This document shows positions 7,630 through 17,432 of a DNA stretch of 64,000 bases, piece by piece. The notes under the pieces are model-generated. The model saw only the letters and a list, made by a program, of their open reading frames with translations. It did no database searches and was not told the origin of the DNA. Both the position numbers and the translations under genes were made by a program. The DNA comes from Kistimonas asteriae (GTDB taxonomy: Bacteria; Pseudomonadota; Gammaproteobacteria; Pseudomonadales; Endozoicomonadaceae): contig NZ_JAEVHF010000012.1 in the NCBI RefSeq assembly GCF_018263925.1, positions 107,733 through 171,732 of the forward strand, in the 5' to 3' direction. Positions within the stretch are counted from its first letter, which is position 1, and the number at the start of each line of letters is the position of its first letter.

Positions 7630-9603
7630 TTACATCTTGTTTCTTATCAGATTTCTGACCATGAACCGGGAGGGGTGCAAGGCATGGCGTTGGTCCTGTG
7701 GCACCGGACTGGGTTCATTGCAGATATAAGCGGCCAAAACATCTGCCGCGAGAGGCGCTGTTACCAGACCTCTTGATCCATGTCCGGTGGTAATAAATAA
7801 GCCCGCAGGTTGCTCAGGCATCCCGGTAAATCGGTGTTTGGCATTTTTTCGTAATGGCGCGAAATATTCCTTGAAAGATTCAGCATTGACCACCGGGCCG
7901 ACAACCGGCAAGTAATCCGGTGTGGTACAACGGAAGCTCACCCGACCATTCAATTGCGTGGAATCAAGTTCTGAGTCGCTCAGTGCCTCAAAAACGCCGG
8001 GGGTATACGTTGCCAGATTCTGTAAATTGGTGTCATGATCCTGCTGGCGGCATTCCGTTGAATCATCGTCGAAATTAAAGGTCGCCCCAAGCGTGTGGCT
8101 ATTGTTCCAGGCTGGCGCGATATAGCCTTCACTGCAAACGACCGCTTTCATTTTTTTGCTGTTTATTGTGGCGGGTAGTTGCGTAATCTGACCTCGGATG
8201 CTTTTCAGTGGCAGGTGCTGTGTTTGTGCGAGTTTCGAAGACAGGTGGCCGCAAGCAACCACAACGACTTCTGAGGCCAGGGATATCCCAGACATTGTTT
8301 GAATATGCCACTGGTTACCATCATGGGTGAGGCTGGAGACCTGAAGGTTGCCTGCGAATTCTATGTTGGGGTGGTCAAGCAGCTGTTTGCACAGTGACGG
8401 CGGGTGTACCCAGCCTGCATCTGGAAAATAAAGCCCGGATGAACTTAAGGGAAGGCCTGCCAGTGAGGATAGTGCTTCGGCATCCAGGCCTTGAAGCAGG
8501 GCTTCAGGATATTGGCTGGATTCAAGAATGCGCTGCTGACGTTGCTGTTCGCCTTCGCTGAAAGCAAGTTGAATCAGGCCGGTTTTTTGCCACAGGGTTT
8601 CATCGGTGGTTTTCTGATATTCCAACCGTTTCAGCAGGTTGAGTGTATAAAGATAGCCTTCCGAGATGAAACGAGTTAATACAGTGCTGTTGCCTGATAG
8701 GCGCGTATACAGCATGCCTTGGGGGTTACCTGATGCTTCGCTCGCAGGTTTGTCGTGGGTGTCAATGACCCGCACCTGCCAGCCACGTTCAGCCAGGGAG
8801 TGAGCAGTTGCCGCACCGGCCATGCCTGCCCCGATAATCAACGCTTGTTTTTCGCTATGAAGGGACTTTGGTTGTTGAAACCAGATGGGTTGATCATTGG
8901 TGGCGGTTGGTTGTGCCAGACGTCCTCGAACTATATCCCGTTTGCGCCCAAATCCCGGGACTTTTTCGATCATGAAGCCGGCTTTTTCTAATCCATTGCG
9001 AACCCGTCGTGCGGCTGTAAACGTGGCGCAGGTGGCTTCGCTGGATGATTTTTCTGCCAGTGCCTGGAACAGTTCAGGTTGCCACATGTCGGGATTTTTG
9101 GCTGGAGCAAACCCGTCCAGAAACCAGGCATCGACCGATGCTTCCAGTTTGGGAAGGGTATTCAGTATATCGCCGCAGAGCAGCGTCAGCACAATACGCC
9201 CATTGCTAAACACCAGTCGATGCTGGCCAGCGGTCATCGGTGGGTATTGGTTGACCAGTTGTTGGCTGTAGATCGCCAGGTCTGGCCAGAGTGACAGTGC
9301 CTGCGCCATGTCTGCCGTTGTCAGGGGGTATTTTTCGGTGGAAATAAAGTGCAGTCGGGACTCTGCTGGCGCGTGTTGATCAAAACACTGCCAGGTGCCG
9401 AGAAAATTCAGGCCTGTGCCAAAGCCGGTTTCACCGACAACGAAATGTTGCCCGGGCGTTAATGCGGCAAACCGCTCCGGTAGAAAGTTTTGGTTGATAA
9501 AGGTGTGCCGGGTTTCTTTTGGGCCGGATTCCGTTGAGAAATAGATGTCATCGTAATGGTTGGAGACCGGCTCTCCATACTCATTCCAGCGGATACTGGC
9601 CAT
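7630..9603 (-). CDS. mnmC: Bifunctional tRNA mnm5s2U34 biosynthesis enzyme MnmC
   Basis: Completes the wobble-uridine modification of tRNAs. The C-terminal FAD domain removes carboxymethyl from cmnm5(s2)U, and the N-terminal SAM domain methylates nm5U. The methyltransferase comes first (DDIYFS, VGETGFGTGLNFLGTW, DAWFLDGFAPAKNPDMW). The oxidoreductase follows, with the dinucleotide-binding motif GAGMAGAATAHSLAERG in mid-protein and a C-terminal GHGSRGL. From ATG 9603 the product is 657 residues, against 668 in E. coli. That start is not certain: no good Shine-Dalgarno sequence is seen, and a TTG at 9633 would give a family-like N-terminus about ten residues longer. It lies downstream of dusC, another tRNA-modification gene, and both may share a transcript. 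Confidence 0.95.
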   Translation of the reverse strand: MASIRWNEYGEPVSNHYDDIYFSTESGPKETRHTFINQNFLPERFAALTPGQHFVVGETGFGTGLNFLGTWQCFDQHAPAESRLHFISTEKYPLTTADMAQALSLWPDLAIYSQQLVNQYPPMTAGQHRLVFSNGRIVLTLLCGDILNTLPKLEASVDAWFLDGFAPAKNPDMWQPELFQALAEKSSSEATCATFTAARRVRNGLEKAGFMIEKVPGFGRKRDIVRGRLAQPTATNDQPIWFQQPKSLHSEKQALIIGAGMAGAATAHSLAERGWQVRVIDTHDKPASEASGNPQGMLYTRLSGNSTVLTRFISEGYLYTLNLLKRLEYQKTTDETLWQKTGLIQLAFSEGEQQRQQRILESSQYPEALLQGLDAEALSSLAGLPLSSSGLYFPDAGWVHPPSLCKQLLDHPNIEFAGNLQVSSLTHDGNQWHIQTMSGISLASEVVVVACGHLSSKLAQTQHLPLKSIRGQITQLPATINSKKMKAVVCSEGYIAPAWNNSHTLGATFNFDDDSTECRQQDHDTNLQNLATYTPGVFEALSDSELDSTQLNGRVSFRCTTPDYLPVVGPVVNAESFKEYFAPLRKNAKHRFTGMPEQPAGLFITTGHGSRGLVTAPLAADVLAAYICNEPSPVPQDQRHALHPSRFMVRNLIRNKM

Positions 9604-9686
9604 TTCGATGACAGGCTTGTTGATGCTTGGCAAGGCTTGAGTCTCAATAGCAACAAAATTGTTGATAGCAGCGGGGTAATCCGCTG

Positions 9687-10658
9687 TTAAGTCAGTAGCG
9701 TACGATAGATGGTTTCCGGGCAGGTTTCTCGCTTGATCTGCTGAAACAGGCTGGCGGCACCATCGTGGCAGCGCACCATCATACCAAGCCACTGCTTGCA
9801 ACGGTCGGCCAGGTAGCGGCCAGGTTCGCGGATGTTGCAGTGCTCAAGGTATTCCTGGGGGCTGTGGAGTACCGTTTGGGCGAATTGTACCAGTAATGCA
9901 CGGGTTTCGAGCCAGTCAGGCATGCTGCTGTCAGTATCCTGCAGGGATTTAAGTCGGCTGGCGAGCAGGGGTTGGGCGATCGCACCGCGACCAATCATGA
10001 TATCACTGCAACCACTGGCGGCTTGGCAGCGTTGATAGTCGTCAATGGACCAGATCTCGCCATTAGCGATGATATGCAGTGAGACGTGTTCACGTATTTT
10101 GGCAATCCATTCCCAGTGGGCCGGTGGTCGGTAGCCTTCAACCTTGGTGCGGGCATGAATTGTCAGAGTGTCAGCACCGGCCGACTCAATGGCGACAGCA
10201 TTCTCTATGGCCAGGGATTTGTCTTCGAACCCGAGCCGCATTTTTGCCGTGACCGGTATGTGTTCAGGAACGGCCTGACGAACAGACTGAACGATGCGGT
10301 GCAGGGTTTCCGGTTCTTTTAGCAGGGCGGCTCCGCCTTTGTGGCGATTCACCGTTTTAGCTGGGCAGCCAAAGTTAATATCGATACCGAGTGCTCCCAG
10401 TTCTGCGGCGCGGGCGGCATTATCAGCCATGGTGACAGGGTCATTACCCAGTAGCTGGATGAAAACCGGTGTGCCTGAGCGCGTGTGGCCACCGTGTTTG
10501 AGTTCGGGGCATAGTCGCAGAAAAACCGCTTCAGGGAGCAGGGTGTTGGTGATCCGGATAAATTCCGTCACACAGAGATCAAAGGCGCCGTTATCTGTCA
10601 GTAGCTGGCGCATCAGGTAATCGACAACCCCTTCCATCGGGGCGAGGACAAGTCGCAT
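9687..10658 (-). CDS. dusC: tRNA-dihydrouridine(16) synthase
   Basis: FMN enzyme that reduces uridine 16 in the tRNA D-loop. The 323-residue protein aligns with E. coli DusC from its first residues (MRLVLAPMEGVVD). Catalytic Cys98 lies in INFGCPAKTVN, the phosphate-binding IANGEIWS and IGRGA motifs are present, and the C-terminal helical domain follows. It is oriented with mnmC, whose start lies about 84 bases beyond the dusC stop, so a dusC-mnmC tRNA-modification operon is likely. Confidence 0.95.
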   Translation of the reverse strand: MRLVLAPMEGVVDYLMRQLLTDNGAFDLCVTEFIRITNTLLPEAVFLRLCPELKHGGHTRSGTPVFIQLLGNDPVTMADNAARAAELGALGIDINFGCPAKTVNRHKGGAALLKEPETLHRIVQSVRQAVPEHIPVTAKMRLGFEDKSLAIENAVAIESAGADTLTIHARTKVEGYRPPAHWEWIAKIREHVSLHIIANGEIWSIDDYQRCQAASGCSDIMIGRGAIAQPLLASRLKSLQDTDSSMPDWLETRALLVQFAQTVLHSPQEYLEHCNIREPGRYLADRCKQWLGMMVRCHDGAASLFQQIKRETCPETIYRTLLT

Positions 10659-10958
10659 CGGCAGTTACCGTTCCTGTGGCGGAAAAGGGCGGTACTCTAT
10701 CACTCCTGTAAAAACAGACAACTGTCATTGATACGGTTGATGTCATGTGAATGCGTGGCGACTCATTGCACTATTCATGACATGAATCATGGAAATAAAT
10801 GCTCAATCGATAAGTATAAATACGGCCAATATTGCGTGCCCCCGGTATTCGGGTAAAATGGCCCCGAAATTCAAGACCGTGTAATAAGTGAAACGTCGTG
10901 TGTCTGGTGTCGTATAGTCCCCGGAGCTCGAACGATAACAACGAAATAAGGAAGCGCC
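10659..10958. promoter_or_regulatory. Divergent dusC/oadG promoter region
   Basis: This 300-bp spacer must contain promoters in both directions. It holds a perfect 15-bp palindrome, ATTCATG-A-CATGAAT, at 10773-10787, a possible operator. An AT-rich stretch with TATAAATA lies near 10816-10825. I cannot assign full promoter boxes. Confidence 0.35.
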
Positions 10959-11213
10959 ATGTCTCCAGCGGATCTCATGAGCGAAGGCGTGAACCTGATG
11001 CTGTTCGGCATGGGCTTTGTCTTCGTATTCCTTACCCTTCTGGTCTTTGCGACCAGTGTCATGTCAAAAATCATTCAGGCCACGAAGCCGGAGGAGCCCG
11101 AACCTGCTGTTGCCAGGGTTCCTGTTGCGACAGTCGGTGACCCTGCAAGTGATCCGGTACTGCTCGCCGTGATTCATGAAGCGGTTCAGCAGCATCGCGC
11201 GCGTCGCCAGTAG
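10959..11213 (+). CDS. oadG: Oxaloacetate decarboxylase gamma subunit
   Basis: Small membrane anchor and assembly subunit of the Na+-translocating oxaloacetate decarboxylase. The 84 residues show one transmembrane helix (about 12-35, LMLFGMGFVFVFLTLLVFAT) followed by a charged Pro/Ala-rich cytoplasmic tail (TKPEEPEPA) and a helical C-terminus, the usual OadG layout. The family's zinc-binding role is attributed to the C-terminus. AGGAAG precedes the ATG. It is first in the oadG-oadA-oadB operon, with 33 bases to oadA. Confidence 0.9.
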   Translation: MSPADLMSEGVNLMLFGMGFVFVFLTLLVFATSVMSKIIQATKPEEPEPAVARVPVATVGDPASDPVLLAVIHEAVQQHRARRQ

Positions 11214-11246
11214 TCAGGTTAACGAGTCAAGGGGGAGTGTTACCGA

Positions 11247-13025
11247 ATGTCTGAGAACAAGAAACCGCTAGGCATTACTGATGTGGTGCTGCGCGATGCG
11301 CATCAATCTCTTTTTGCAACCCGTTTGCGCCTTGAGGACATGCTGCCCATCGCTGAAAAACTGGACCAGATCGGTTTCTGGTCCCTGGAAACCTGGGGTG
11401 GTGCGACCTTTGACAGCTGCATCCGTTTCCTGGGTGAAGATCCGTGGGAGCGCCTCCGTGCGTTGAAGAAGGCCATGCCCAACACGAAACAGCAGATGCT
11501 GCTCCGTGGTCAGAACCTGTTGGGCTACCGCCATTACGCGGATGATGTCGTCGATACCTTTGTTGAGCGTGCTGTTGCTAACGGCATGGATGTGTTCCGT
11601 GTCTTCGATGCGATGAATGATCCTCGCAACCTGCAGCAGGCCATGAAGGCGGTCAAGACGCAGGGCGCCCATGCACAGGGCACCATTTCCTATACGACAA
11701 GTCCCGTGCATAACACCAGTATGTGGGTTGATCTGGCCAAGCGTGTTGAGGATATGGCGGCCGACTCGCTCTGTATCAAGGATATGGCCGGTATACTCAC
11801 GCCTTATGATGCCTATGAGCTGGTGTCCCGTCTGAAGGCGGAAACCAATCTGGATATTCATTTGCATTGTCACGCCACTGCCGGTCTCTCATCCATGACC
11901 CTTCTGAAGGCGATTGAAGCCGGTGTTGACCGTGTTGATACCGCGATTTCGTCCATGTCGATGACCTATGGTCATTCGCCGACCGAATCCATTGTTGCAG
12001 CGCTGCAGGGCACAGATCGCGATACCGGCCTGAATATTAACGCCCTGGAAGAGGTTGCGGCTTATTTCCGGGAAGTGCGGAAGAAATACGCCAAATTTGA
12101 AGGTGCGCTGCGTGGCATTGACTCCCGCATCCTGGTGGCCCAGGTGCCGGGTGGCATGCTGACCAACATGGAAAGTCAGCTCAAGGAGCAGGGCGCTGCC
12201 GATAAATTCGATGACGTGCTGAAAGAGATTCCCCGGGTACGTGAAGACCTGGGCCATATCCCGCTGGTGACGCCGACATCGCAGATCGTTGGTACTCAGG
12301 CCGTTTTGAACGTCCTCACTGGCGAGCGTTACAAGACCATCTCCAAAGAAACGCAGGGCATTCTCAAGGGTGAATACGGTGCAGCACCGGCAGCGTTCAA
12401 CCATGAGCTGCAGACCCGGGTGCTGGATGGTGCAGCGCCCATTACCTGCCGCCCGGCCGATGTGCTTGAGCCTGAAATGGCGCGATTGACCGAAGAGGTT
12501 AATACCCAGGTCAAGGAGAAAGGCATCACATTGGCAGAGCATGCCATTGATGATGTGCTGACGGTCACCTTGTTCCCGCAGATTGGTCTGAAGTTCCTGG
12601 AAAATCGTGGCAATCCTGATGCCTTTGAGCCTGCGCCGACGGGGCAGGAGCTGGTGGCACGTGAATCCGATAAGCCGGAAGTGTACACCGTCACTGTGAG
12701 CGGTCAGGACTATGTGGTCGAAGTGACCGATGGCGGGGATATCTCCGGTATCAAACCGGTATCAGTGGCTCCGGGTAGTCAGGCGGCCACTGCTAGCGCG
12801 CCGGTAACCGGCGGCGAGCCCATGCCGGCACCGTTGGCGGGGAACATCTGGAAAGTGCATGTTCAGCCCGGTCAGCAGGTTCAGGAAGGGGATGTGCTTA
12901 TTATCCTGGAAGCCATGAAAATGGAAACCGAGGTGCGTGCGCCCTGTACCGGGACTGTGGGGTCAGTATCCGTGAAGGAAGGTGATTCCGTTGTTGTTGG
13001 CGATACGCTGCTAATGCTGGCCTGA
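11247..13025 (+). CDS. oadA: Oxaloacetate decarboxylase alpha subunit (biotin carrier)
   Basis: Cytoplasmic carboxyltransferase subunit. It moves CO2 from oxaloacetate to biotin, leaving pyruvate. The 592 residues start with a pyruvate-carboxyltransferase TIM barrel ([13 protein letters not shown] with metal-ligand Asp; [18 protein letters not shown]). The conserved carboxylase domain and a Pro/Ala linker follow. The C-terminal biotinyl domain has the biotin attachment site EAMKMET with Lys558. GGGGGAGTG precedes the ATG. With oadB and oadG it forms the Na+ pump known from Klebsiella and Vibrio. Confidence 0.97.
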   Translation: MSENKKPLGITDVVLRDAHQSLFATRLRLEDMLPIAEKLDQIGFWSLETWGGATFDSCIRFLGEDPWERLRALKKAMPNTKQQMLLRGQNLLGYRHYADDVVDTFVERAVANGMDVFRVFDAMNDPRNLQQAMKAVKTQGAHAQGTISYTTSPVHNTSMWVDLAKRVEDMAADSLCIKDMAGILTPYDAYELVSRLKAETNLDIHLHCHATAGLSSMTLLKAIEAGVDRVDTAISSMSMTYGHSPTESIVAALQGTDRDTGLNINALEEVAAYFREVRKKYAKFEGALRGIDSRILVAQVPGGMLTNMESQLKEQGAADKFDDVLKEIPRVREDLGHIPLVTPTSQIVGTQAVLNVLTGERYKTISKETQGILKGEYGAAPAAFNHELQTRVLDGAAPITCRPADVLEPEMARLTEEVNTQVKEKGITLAEHAIDDVLTVTLFPQIGLKFLENRGNPDAFEPAPTGQELVARESDKPEVYTVTVSGQDYVVEVTDGGDISGIKPVSVAPGSQAATASAPVTGGEPMPAPLAGNIWKVHVQPGQQVQEGDVLIILEAMKMETEVRAPCTGTVGSVSVKEGDSVVVGDTLLMLA

Positions 13026-13035
13026 GGAGTGCACT

Positions 13036-14337
13036 ATGGATAAGCTGTTAACGCTCCTGTACGGGTCGGGGCTCTATAACCTGACCCTGGGACAGTTCGT
13101 GATGATTATGGTGGGCTTCGGTCTGCTGTTTCTCGCGATACGGAAAAACTTTGAGCCGTTGTTGCTGGTGCCAATCGGGGTAGGCGGTATTCTCGCCAAC
13201 ATTCCCGAAGCAGGGTTGGCCTACTCGGCAGTAGAGCAACTGATCCACAAGGCGAATCCGGCTCACATTGAGGCGATGGCGGGTGTGCTTGGGGTAGGGT
13301 TTGAATCCGTCAAGCAACTGATGGACGTCTACAATTCTGCCCCGGCTGAGATCCAGCTGGCTGCGTCACAGATGGCGCAGAACCTGACGTACAGTAACGG
13401 TATGCTCTACCAGTTCTACTCCGTAGCCATTGCCAGCGGTATTGCGCCGCTGGTGATTTTCATGGGTGTTGGTGCGATGACGGACTTTGGTCCGCTGTTG
13501 GCCAATCCCCGTACCCTGTTCCTGGGGGCTGCGGCACAGTTTGGTATCTTTGCGACGATACTGGGGGCATTGGGGATGACAGCGCTGGGCGTGATGGATT
13601 TCTCTATTGCACAGTCTGCCGCGATCGGCATCATCGGTGGTGCTGATGGTCCAACAGCGATCTATGTGTCCAGCATGCTGGCGCCGGAACTGCTGGGGGC
13701 CATTGCGGTATCCGCCTATTCCTATATGGCACTGGTGCCGCTGATTCAGCCGCCGATTATGCGGGCTTTGACGACGGCGGAAGAACGTCGCATCACCATG
13801 ACGCAGCTGCGCCCGGTCAGCAAGCGTGAGAAAATCGTCTTTCCGCTGGTGTTGCTGGTTCTGGTGGCTCTGCTATTGCCGGATGCGGCACCGCTGTTGG
13901 GGATGTTCTGCTTCGGTAATCTGATGCGTGAGTGTGGGGTTGTGGATCGACTGTCTGACACGGCACAGAATGCTCTGATCAATGTGGTCACCATTTTCCT
14001 GGGGTTATCAGTCGGTTCCAAGCTTGTGGCAGACAAGTTCCTGCAGGCTGAAACGCTGGGTATCCTGAGTCTGGGTATTGTGGCGTTCTGTATTGGTACG
14101 GCCAGTGGTGTTTTGATGGCCAAGGGCATGAACCTGATCAGCAAGAACAAGGTGAATCCGCTGATTGGTTCTGCAGGGGTTTCCGCAGTACCGATGGCTG
14201 CCCGGGTGTCTAACAAGGTCGGGCTGGAAGCCAATCCCCAGAACTTCCTGCTTATGCATGCCATGGGCCCCAATGTTGCCGGTGTTATCGGCTCAGCGGT
14301 GGCGGCAGGTGTTATGATCAAGTACGTTTTGGGTTAA
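13036..14337 (+). CDS. oadB: Oxaloacetate decarboxylase beta subunit (Na+ pump)
   Basis: Integral membrane subunit that decarboxylates carboxybiotin and uses the energy to export Na+. The 433-residue product is very hydrophobic, with roughly ten or more membrane segments. It carries family signatures including [15 protein letters not shown] (the essential Asp region), [17 protein letters not shown] and the late [18 protein letters not shown] segment. It follows oadA by 10 bases behind a GAGG-type site. This subunit defines the cluster as a primary sodium pump, consistent with a marine organism that converts oxaloacetate to pyruvate. Confidence 0.97.
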   Translation: MDKLLTLLYGSGLYNLTLGQFVMIMVGFGLLFLAIRKNFEPLLLVPIGVGGILANIPEAGLAYSAVEQLIHKANPAHIEAMAGVLGVGFESVKQLMDVYNSAPAEIQLAASQMAQNLTYSNGMLYQFYSVAIASGIAPLVIFMGVGAMTDFGPLLANPRTLFLGAAAQFGIFATILGALGMTALGVMDFSIAQSAAIGIIGGADGPTAIYVSSMLAPELLGAIAVSAYSYMALVPLIQPPIMRALTTAEERRITMTQLRPVSKREKIVFPLVLLVLVALLLPDAAPLLGMFCFGNLMRECGVVDRLSDTAQNALINVVTIFLGLSVGSKLVADKFLQAETLGILSLGIVAFCIGTASGVLMAKGMNLISKNKVNPLIGSAGVSAVPMAARVSNKVGLEANPQNFLLMHAMGPNVAGVIGSAVAAGVMIKYVLG

Positions 14338-14350
14338 CCCAACCTTTAAC

Positions 14351-14380
14351 GTGTAGCCGCCGTCTTTCGGCGGTTACACG
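14351..14380 (+). terminator. Hairpin after oadB
   Basis: GTGTAGCCGCCG and CGGCGGTTACAC pair over 12 bp with one G-T wobble and a 5-nt loop. It lies 13 bases beyond the oadB stop. There is no T-run, so it is either a weak intrinsic terminator or a 3'-protecting structure. Confidence 0.5.
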
Positions 14381-14575
14381 TGTCTTCCGATAGATTTTCC
14401 ATTGCTGTTACCAACAGGTGATTCATCACCGTGTTATCACTGCTTCGTTATGATACGAAGAGTGTACATTCAGTGTCGTCTAGAACGTTCAGTTCAATTG
14501 AGAATCAAGAGTCGTAGCCTGGTATGTCGTTCAGGGTTTTCGTGCGTGAAAAGCTATCAGATGAATGGCATGTGG

Positions 14576-14917
14576 TTAGAAGCGGACATCATGGTCAACA
14601 TGACGTCTTTTCTTGTAAGTAACGCGCGGTGCGGCATCACTCATTGAGAAATGAGATTCCTCTTGTCTCGGTCTTGCGGGATTGACCATGTAGCTGTCAG
14701 AAGCGGTGCTATAGTCGCTGCTCTCCAGGGGCATTGACTCATTACTGAAATGACGCTGCGGTTTTTCATTGCCTGAAGCCGTATTGTTTTGCATATTCAG
14801 GCGCATACGGTAAGGGTGTCCGTAACCACGCTTTCTTTTGGGTTTGTGTTCTTTAGGTTCGGGAGGCTTGATACCAGTAAACTCTTCGTAAACCGTGGTA
14901 TACATGTATTTGCTCAT
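14576..14917 (-). CDS. Small basic, low-complexity protein of unknown function
   Basis: I do not recognise this 113-residue product. It starts MSKYMYTTVYEEFTGIKPPE, continues with a dense basic stretch (KEHKPKRKRGYGHPYRMR, about 22-39), a Ser/Asn-rich middle and another basic C-terminus (YKKRRHVDHDVRF). There is no signal peptide or membrane segment, and most of it looks disordered. The ATG at 14917 has GGAG 8 bases upstream, which supports translation. It lies alone between the oad operon and pflA, with 238 and 441 bases of non-coding DNA around it. Its basic, disordered composition could suit nucleic-acid binding or secretion, but neither is shown. Confidence 0.6.
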   Translation of the reverse strand: MSKYMYTTVYEEFTGIKPPEPKEHKPKRKRGYGHPYRMRLNMQNNTASGNEKPQRHFSNESMPLESSDYSTASDSYMVNPARPRQEESHFSMSDAAPRVTYKKRRHVDHDVRF

Positions 14918-15358
14918 TATATCGCTCCAGCGAAGGGAATCCTGTGTCTATTAAAATCGTTATGGGTCGAATACTAGTAAATGGCCAGTAGAGCTAATAT
15001 AGGTAGGTTTACTTAAATTGGAGTTGATTTTTCTTGTTTTTTTGGGATTTTTTCTGTCTTTATACGCTAAATGAATAAAATGATAGTTGTCGTCTATGAA
15101 ATGGATTTAACAAGGCAGTGATTCCTGTTCCTGCTGGGTAGAAATACGCTGCCAGCCTTGTCCTCTCTTCCTGTGAGCTTGTTCTGCTTAGGTGCTAGTA
15201 CAGATAGTAAAACCTAAAAAACTATTTAGTATCCCCAAATAGATTTGATTCTTGCGGCACTGTTGTCTCCGTCTGCAGCCTGTGTTTTCGCCTGACTGGC
15301 GCGGAAAAACCAGACAACAACGATGTCGACGTGACATACCTCATTATCTGGAGCAGGC
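14918..15358. other. 441-bp spacer upstream of pflA
   Basis: AT-rich with no credible gene. It holds a short inverted repeat, CTATTT...AAATAG, near 15221-15242, and a 7-bp pair ACAAGGC/GCCTTGT (about 15110-15167). I looked for an FNR box (TTGAT-N4-ATCAA), expected for an anaerobic gene, and saw none with a good match. Confidence 0.35.
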
Positions 15359-16084
15359 ATGCTGGGCAGAATTCACTCAACTGACTCATTTGGAACTGTT
15401 GATGGACCGGGTATCCGGTTTGTTGTTTTCACGCAGGGCTGTGTCATGCGCTGCCGGTACTGCCATAACCGCGATACCTGGGGTATGAAAGACGGGGAGG
15501 TGGTGTCGGTCGGCGAGCTGATGGAAAAGATCCGTGCTGTAAAGCATTTCCTGTCAGGCGGAGTCACCGTCAGTGGTGGTCAGCCCAGTCTTCAGCCAGA
15601 GTTCGTTACTGAACTCTTCCGTGCCTGCCGTAAGGAAGGGATTCACACCTGTCTGGATACTAATGGTTATGTCAAAGGCATGACCAATCCCATTGTCGAG
15701 ATGCTTGAGCAAACCGACCTTGTGATGCTTGATATCAAGCATATGGACAACGACCTGCATCGGAAACTGACGTATGTTGGCAATGAGCGTGTGCTCGACT
15801 TTGCCCGTTATCTCCAGGAGATCAATAAGCCGACCTGGGTCCGATATGTGGTTGTTGAGGGTTATACAACAGATCCTGTTTATGCCGAGCAACTGGCTGA
15901 GTTCATTGCGCCCATGGATAATATCGAGAGGGTTGAGTTGCTGCCTTACCATTCGCTGGGTAAGCATAAATGGGATCTGATGAAAGATATCTATGAGCTT
16001 GAAGAGGTCACACCACCCTCTGAAGAGCTGCTGCGGGATCTTCAGCGCATCTTTCTTAATAAGGGTATTCAGGCAATTTATTAA
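15359..16084 (+). CDS. pflA: Pyruvate formate-lyase activating enzyme (radical SAM)
   Basis: Generates the glycyl radical on pyruvate formate-lyase in anaerobic metabolism, using a 4Fe-4S cluster and SAM. The 241-residue protein aligns with E. coli PflA throughout: FGTVDGPGIRFVVFTQGC, the cluster motif Cys28-x3-Cys32-x2-Cys35, HTCLDTNGYV, DLVMLDIKHM and LLPYHSLGKHKW. One oddity: the SAM-binding GGE motif reads GGQ here (Gln75). GGAG precedes the ATG at 15359. No pflB lies beside it in this window, so the activator is physically separate from its expected substrate enzyme. Confidence 0.92.
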   Translation: MLGRIHSTDSFGTVDGPGIRFVVFTQGCVMRCRYCHNRDTWGMKDGEVVSVGELMEKIRAVKHFLSGGVTVSGGQPSLQPEFVTELFRACRKEGIHTCLDTNGYVKGMTNPIVEMLEQTDLVMLDIKHMDNDLHRKLTYVGNERVLDFARYLQEINKPTWVRYVVVEGYTTDPVYAEQLAEFIAPMDNIERVELLPYHSLGKHKWDLMKDIYELEEVTPPSEELLRDLQRIFLNKGIQAIY

Positions 16085-16091
16085 GCAAAAT

Positions 16092-16121
16092 AAAAAAGGC
16101 GATCATCAGATCGCCTTTTTT
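16092..16121. terminator. Bidirectional intrinsic terminator between pflA and guaC
   Basis: AAAAAAGGCGATC - ATCA - GATCGCCTTTTTT, a perfect stem with A and T runs on either side. It serves both convergent genes. Confidence 0.92.
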
Positions 16122-16135
16122 CTATCTGTTCAGAA

Positions 16136-17173
16136 TCAAGTGTAGATTCGGTTTTCCTGCTCCTGAACACGAATGAAGGTAGTGCGCTTGGTCAGCTCCT
16201 TCAGCTGGGCTGCGCCAACATAGGTGCAGGCAGAGCGGGTGCCGCCAAGAATGTCCTGAATGGTGATGGCAATCGGACCGCGGTAGGGAATCTTGACGGT
16301 CTTGCCTTCAGAGGCGCGATATTCAGCCACGCCACCACTGTGCTTGTCCATGGCAGTGGCGGAACTCATGCCGTAGAACAGCTTGAACTGTTCCCCGTCT
16401 TCTTCAATCAGTTCACCGCCAGACTCATCGTGACCAGCCAGTATGCCGCCGATCATGACAAAATCGGCGCCGCCACCAAAGGCCTTGGCGACATCGCCGG
16501 CACAGGTGCAGCCGCCATCGGAAATAATCTGGCCGCCCAGGCCGTGTGCCGCATCGGCGCACTCTATGACAGCTGAAAGCTGCGGGTAACCAACACCTGT
16601 TTTGACCCGGGTAGTACAGACGGAGCCAGGACCAATACCAACTTTAACGACGTCGGCCCCGCCCAGTAACAGCTCTTCTACCATTTCGCCGGTGACGACG
16701 TTACCGGCAATAATGACTTTGTCAGGCCATGCCTTGCGCACTTTGGCAACAAAGGCGACAAAGTGTTCAGAGTAGCCATTGGCAACGTCAATGCAGATGA
16801 AATAGAGCTTTGGTTGGGCTGTCAGGATGCGGTTCAGTTTTTCAAAATCACTGTCGGAGGTACCGCTGCTGATCATGATACGGTGATAAAAGTCATCCGC
16901 CGCATCATTGAGGTATTCGTTCCACTGCTCTTCGGTGTAATGCTTGTGAATGGCGGTGAGCATGCCATGCTGAGCCAGTGCACTCGCCATTTCGAAGGTG
17001 CCCACGGTATCCATATTGGCCGCGATGACGGGGACGCCACGCCACTCGCGTCCGGAATGCATAAAGCGGAAAGTGCGGTTCAGATCGACCTGGGACCGGC
17101 TCTTCAGGGTGGATCGCTTGGGGCGAATCAGGACATCCTTGAAGCCGAGCTTGATATCGTTTTCTACACGCAT
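16136..17173 (-). CDS. guaC: GMP reductase
   Basis: Converts GMP to IMP with NADPH in purine salvage. The 345-residue protein aligns end to end with E. coli Gua[21 protein letters not shown] at the N-terminus, [10 protein letters not shown], catalytic Cys186 in [11 protein letters not shown], the GGADFVM phosphate loop, and the mobile flap near [17 protein letters not shown]. As a GMP reductase it lacks the CBS domains found in IMP dehydrogenase. It begins at ATG 17173 with AAGG about 14 bases upstream. It is convergent with pflA and divergent from the GST-like gene. Confidence 0.97.
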   Translation of the reverse strand: MRVENDIKLGFKDVLIRPKRSTLKSRSQVDLNRTFRFMHSGREWRGVPVIAANMDTVGTFEMASALAQHGMLTAIHKHYTEEQWNEYLNDAADDFYHRIMISSGTSDSDFEKLNRILTAQPKLYFICIDVANGYSEHFVAFVAKVRKAWPDKVIIAGNVVTGEMVEELLLGGADVVKVGIGPGSVCTTRVKTGVGYPQLSAVIECADAAHGLGGQIISDGGCTCAGDVAKAFGGGADFVMIGGILAGHDESGGELIEEDGEQFKLFYGMSSATAMDKHSGGVAEYRASEGKTVKIPYRGPIAITIQDILGGTRSACTYVGAAQLKELTKRTTFIRVQEQENRIYT

Positions 17174-17432
17174 GAACAGTTCTGTGCCTTTTACGTTGGG
17201 CTGGTGTCGTCGTTGGCAGCCATCAGTCTTTCCGGCTTATAGCGCACTATAATCCGGCTATTCAGCGTATAAGTCATTGCCAAGCCTGACTGATCTGGCC
17301 TGACACTTATACGGGCGGAGTATCAGTGAATTACTGTGCGTTGTAAAGTTTTTAACCGGCGCCTGCCATGGTCTTCTAATGAGGATGAAGGCTGAATGTT
17401 TATCGTACAGGCTGCTGTCAAGGAGTACCGCG

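Noticed and set aside
11889..12542. Open frame of 217 codons on the minus strand inside oadA
   Set aside because: A frame shadow of the strongly conserved oadA gene; the product has low-information composition.
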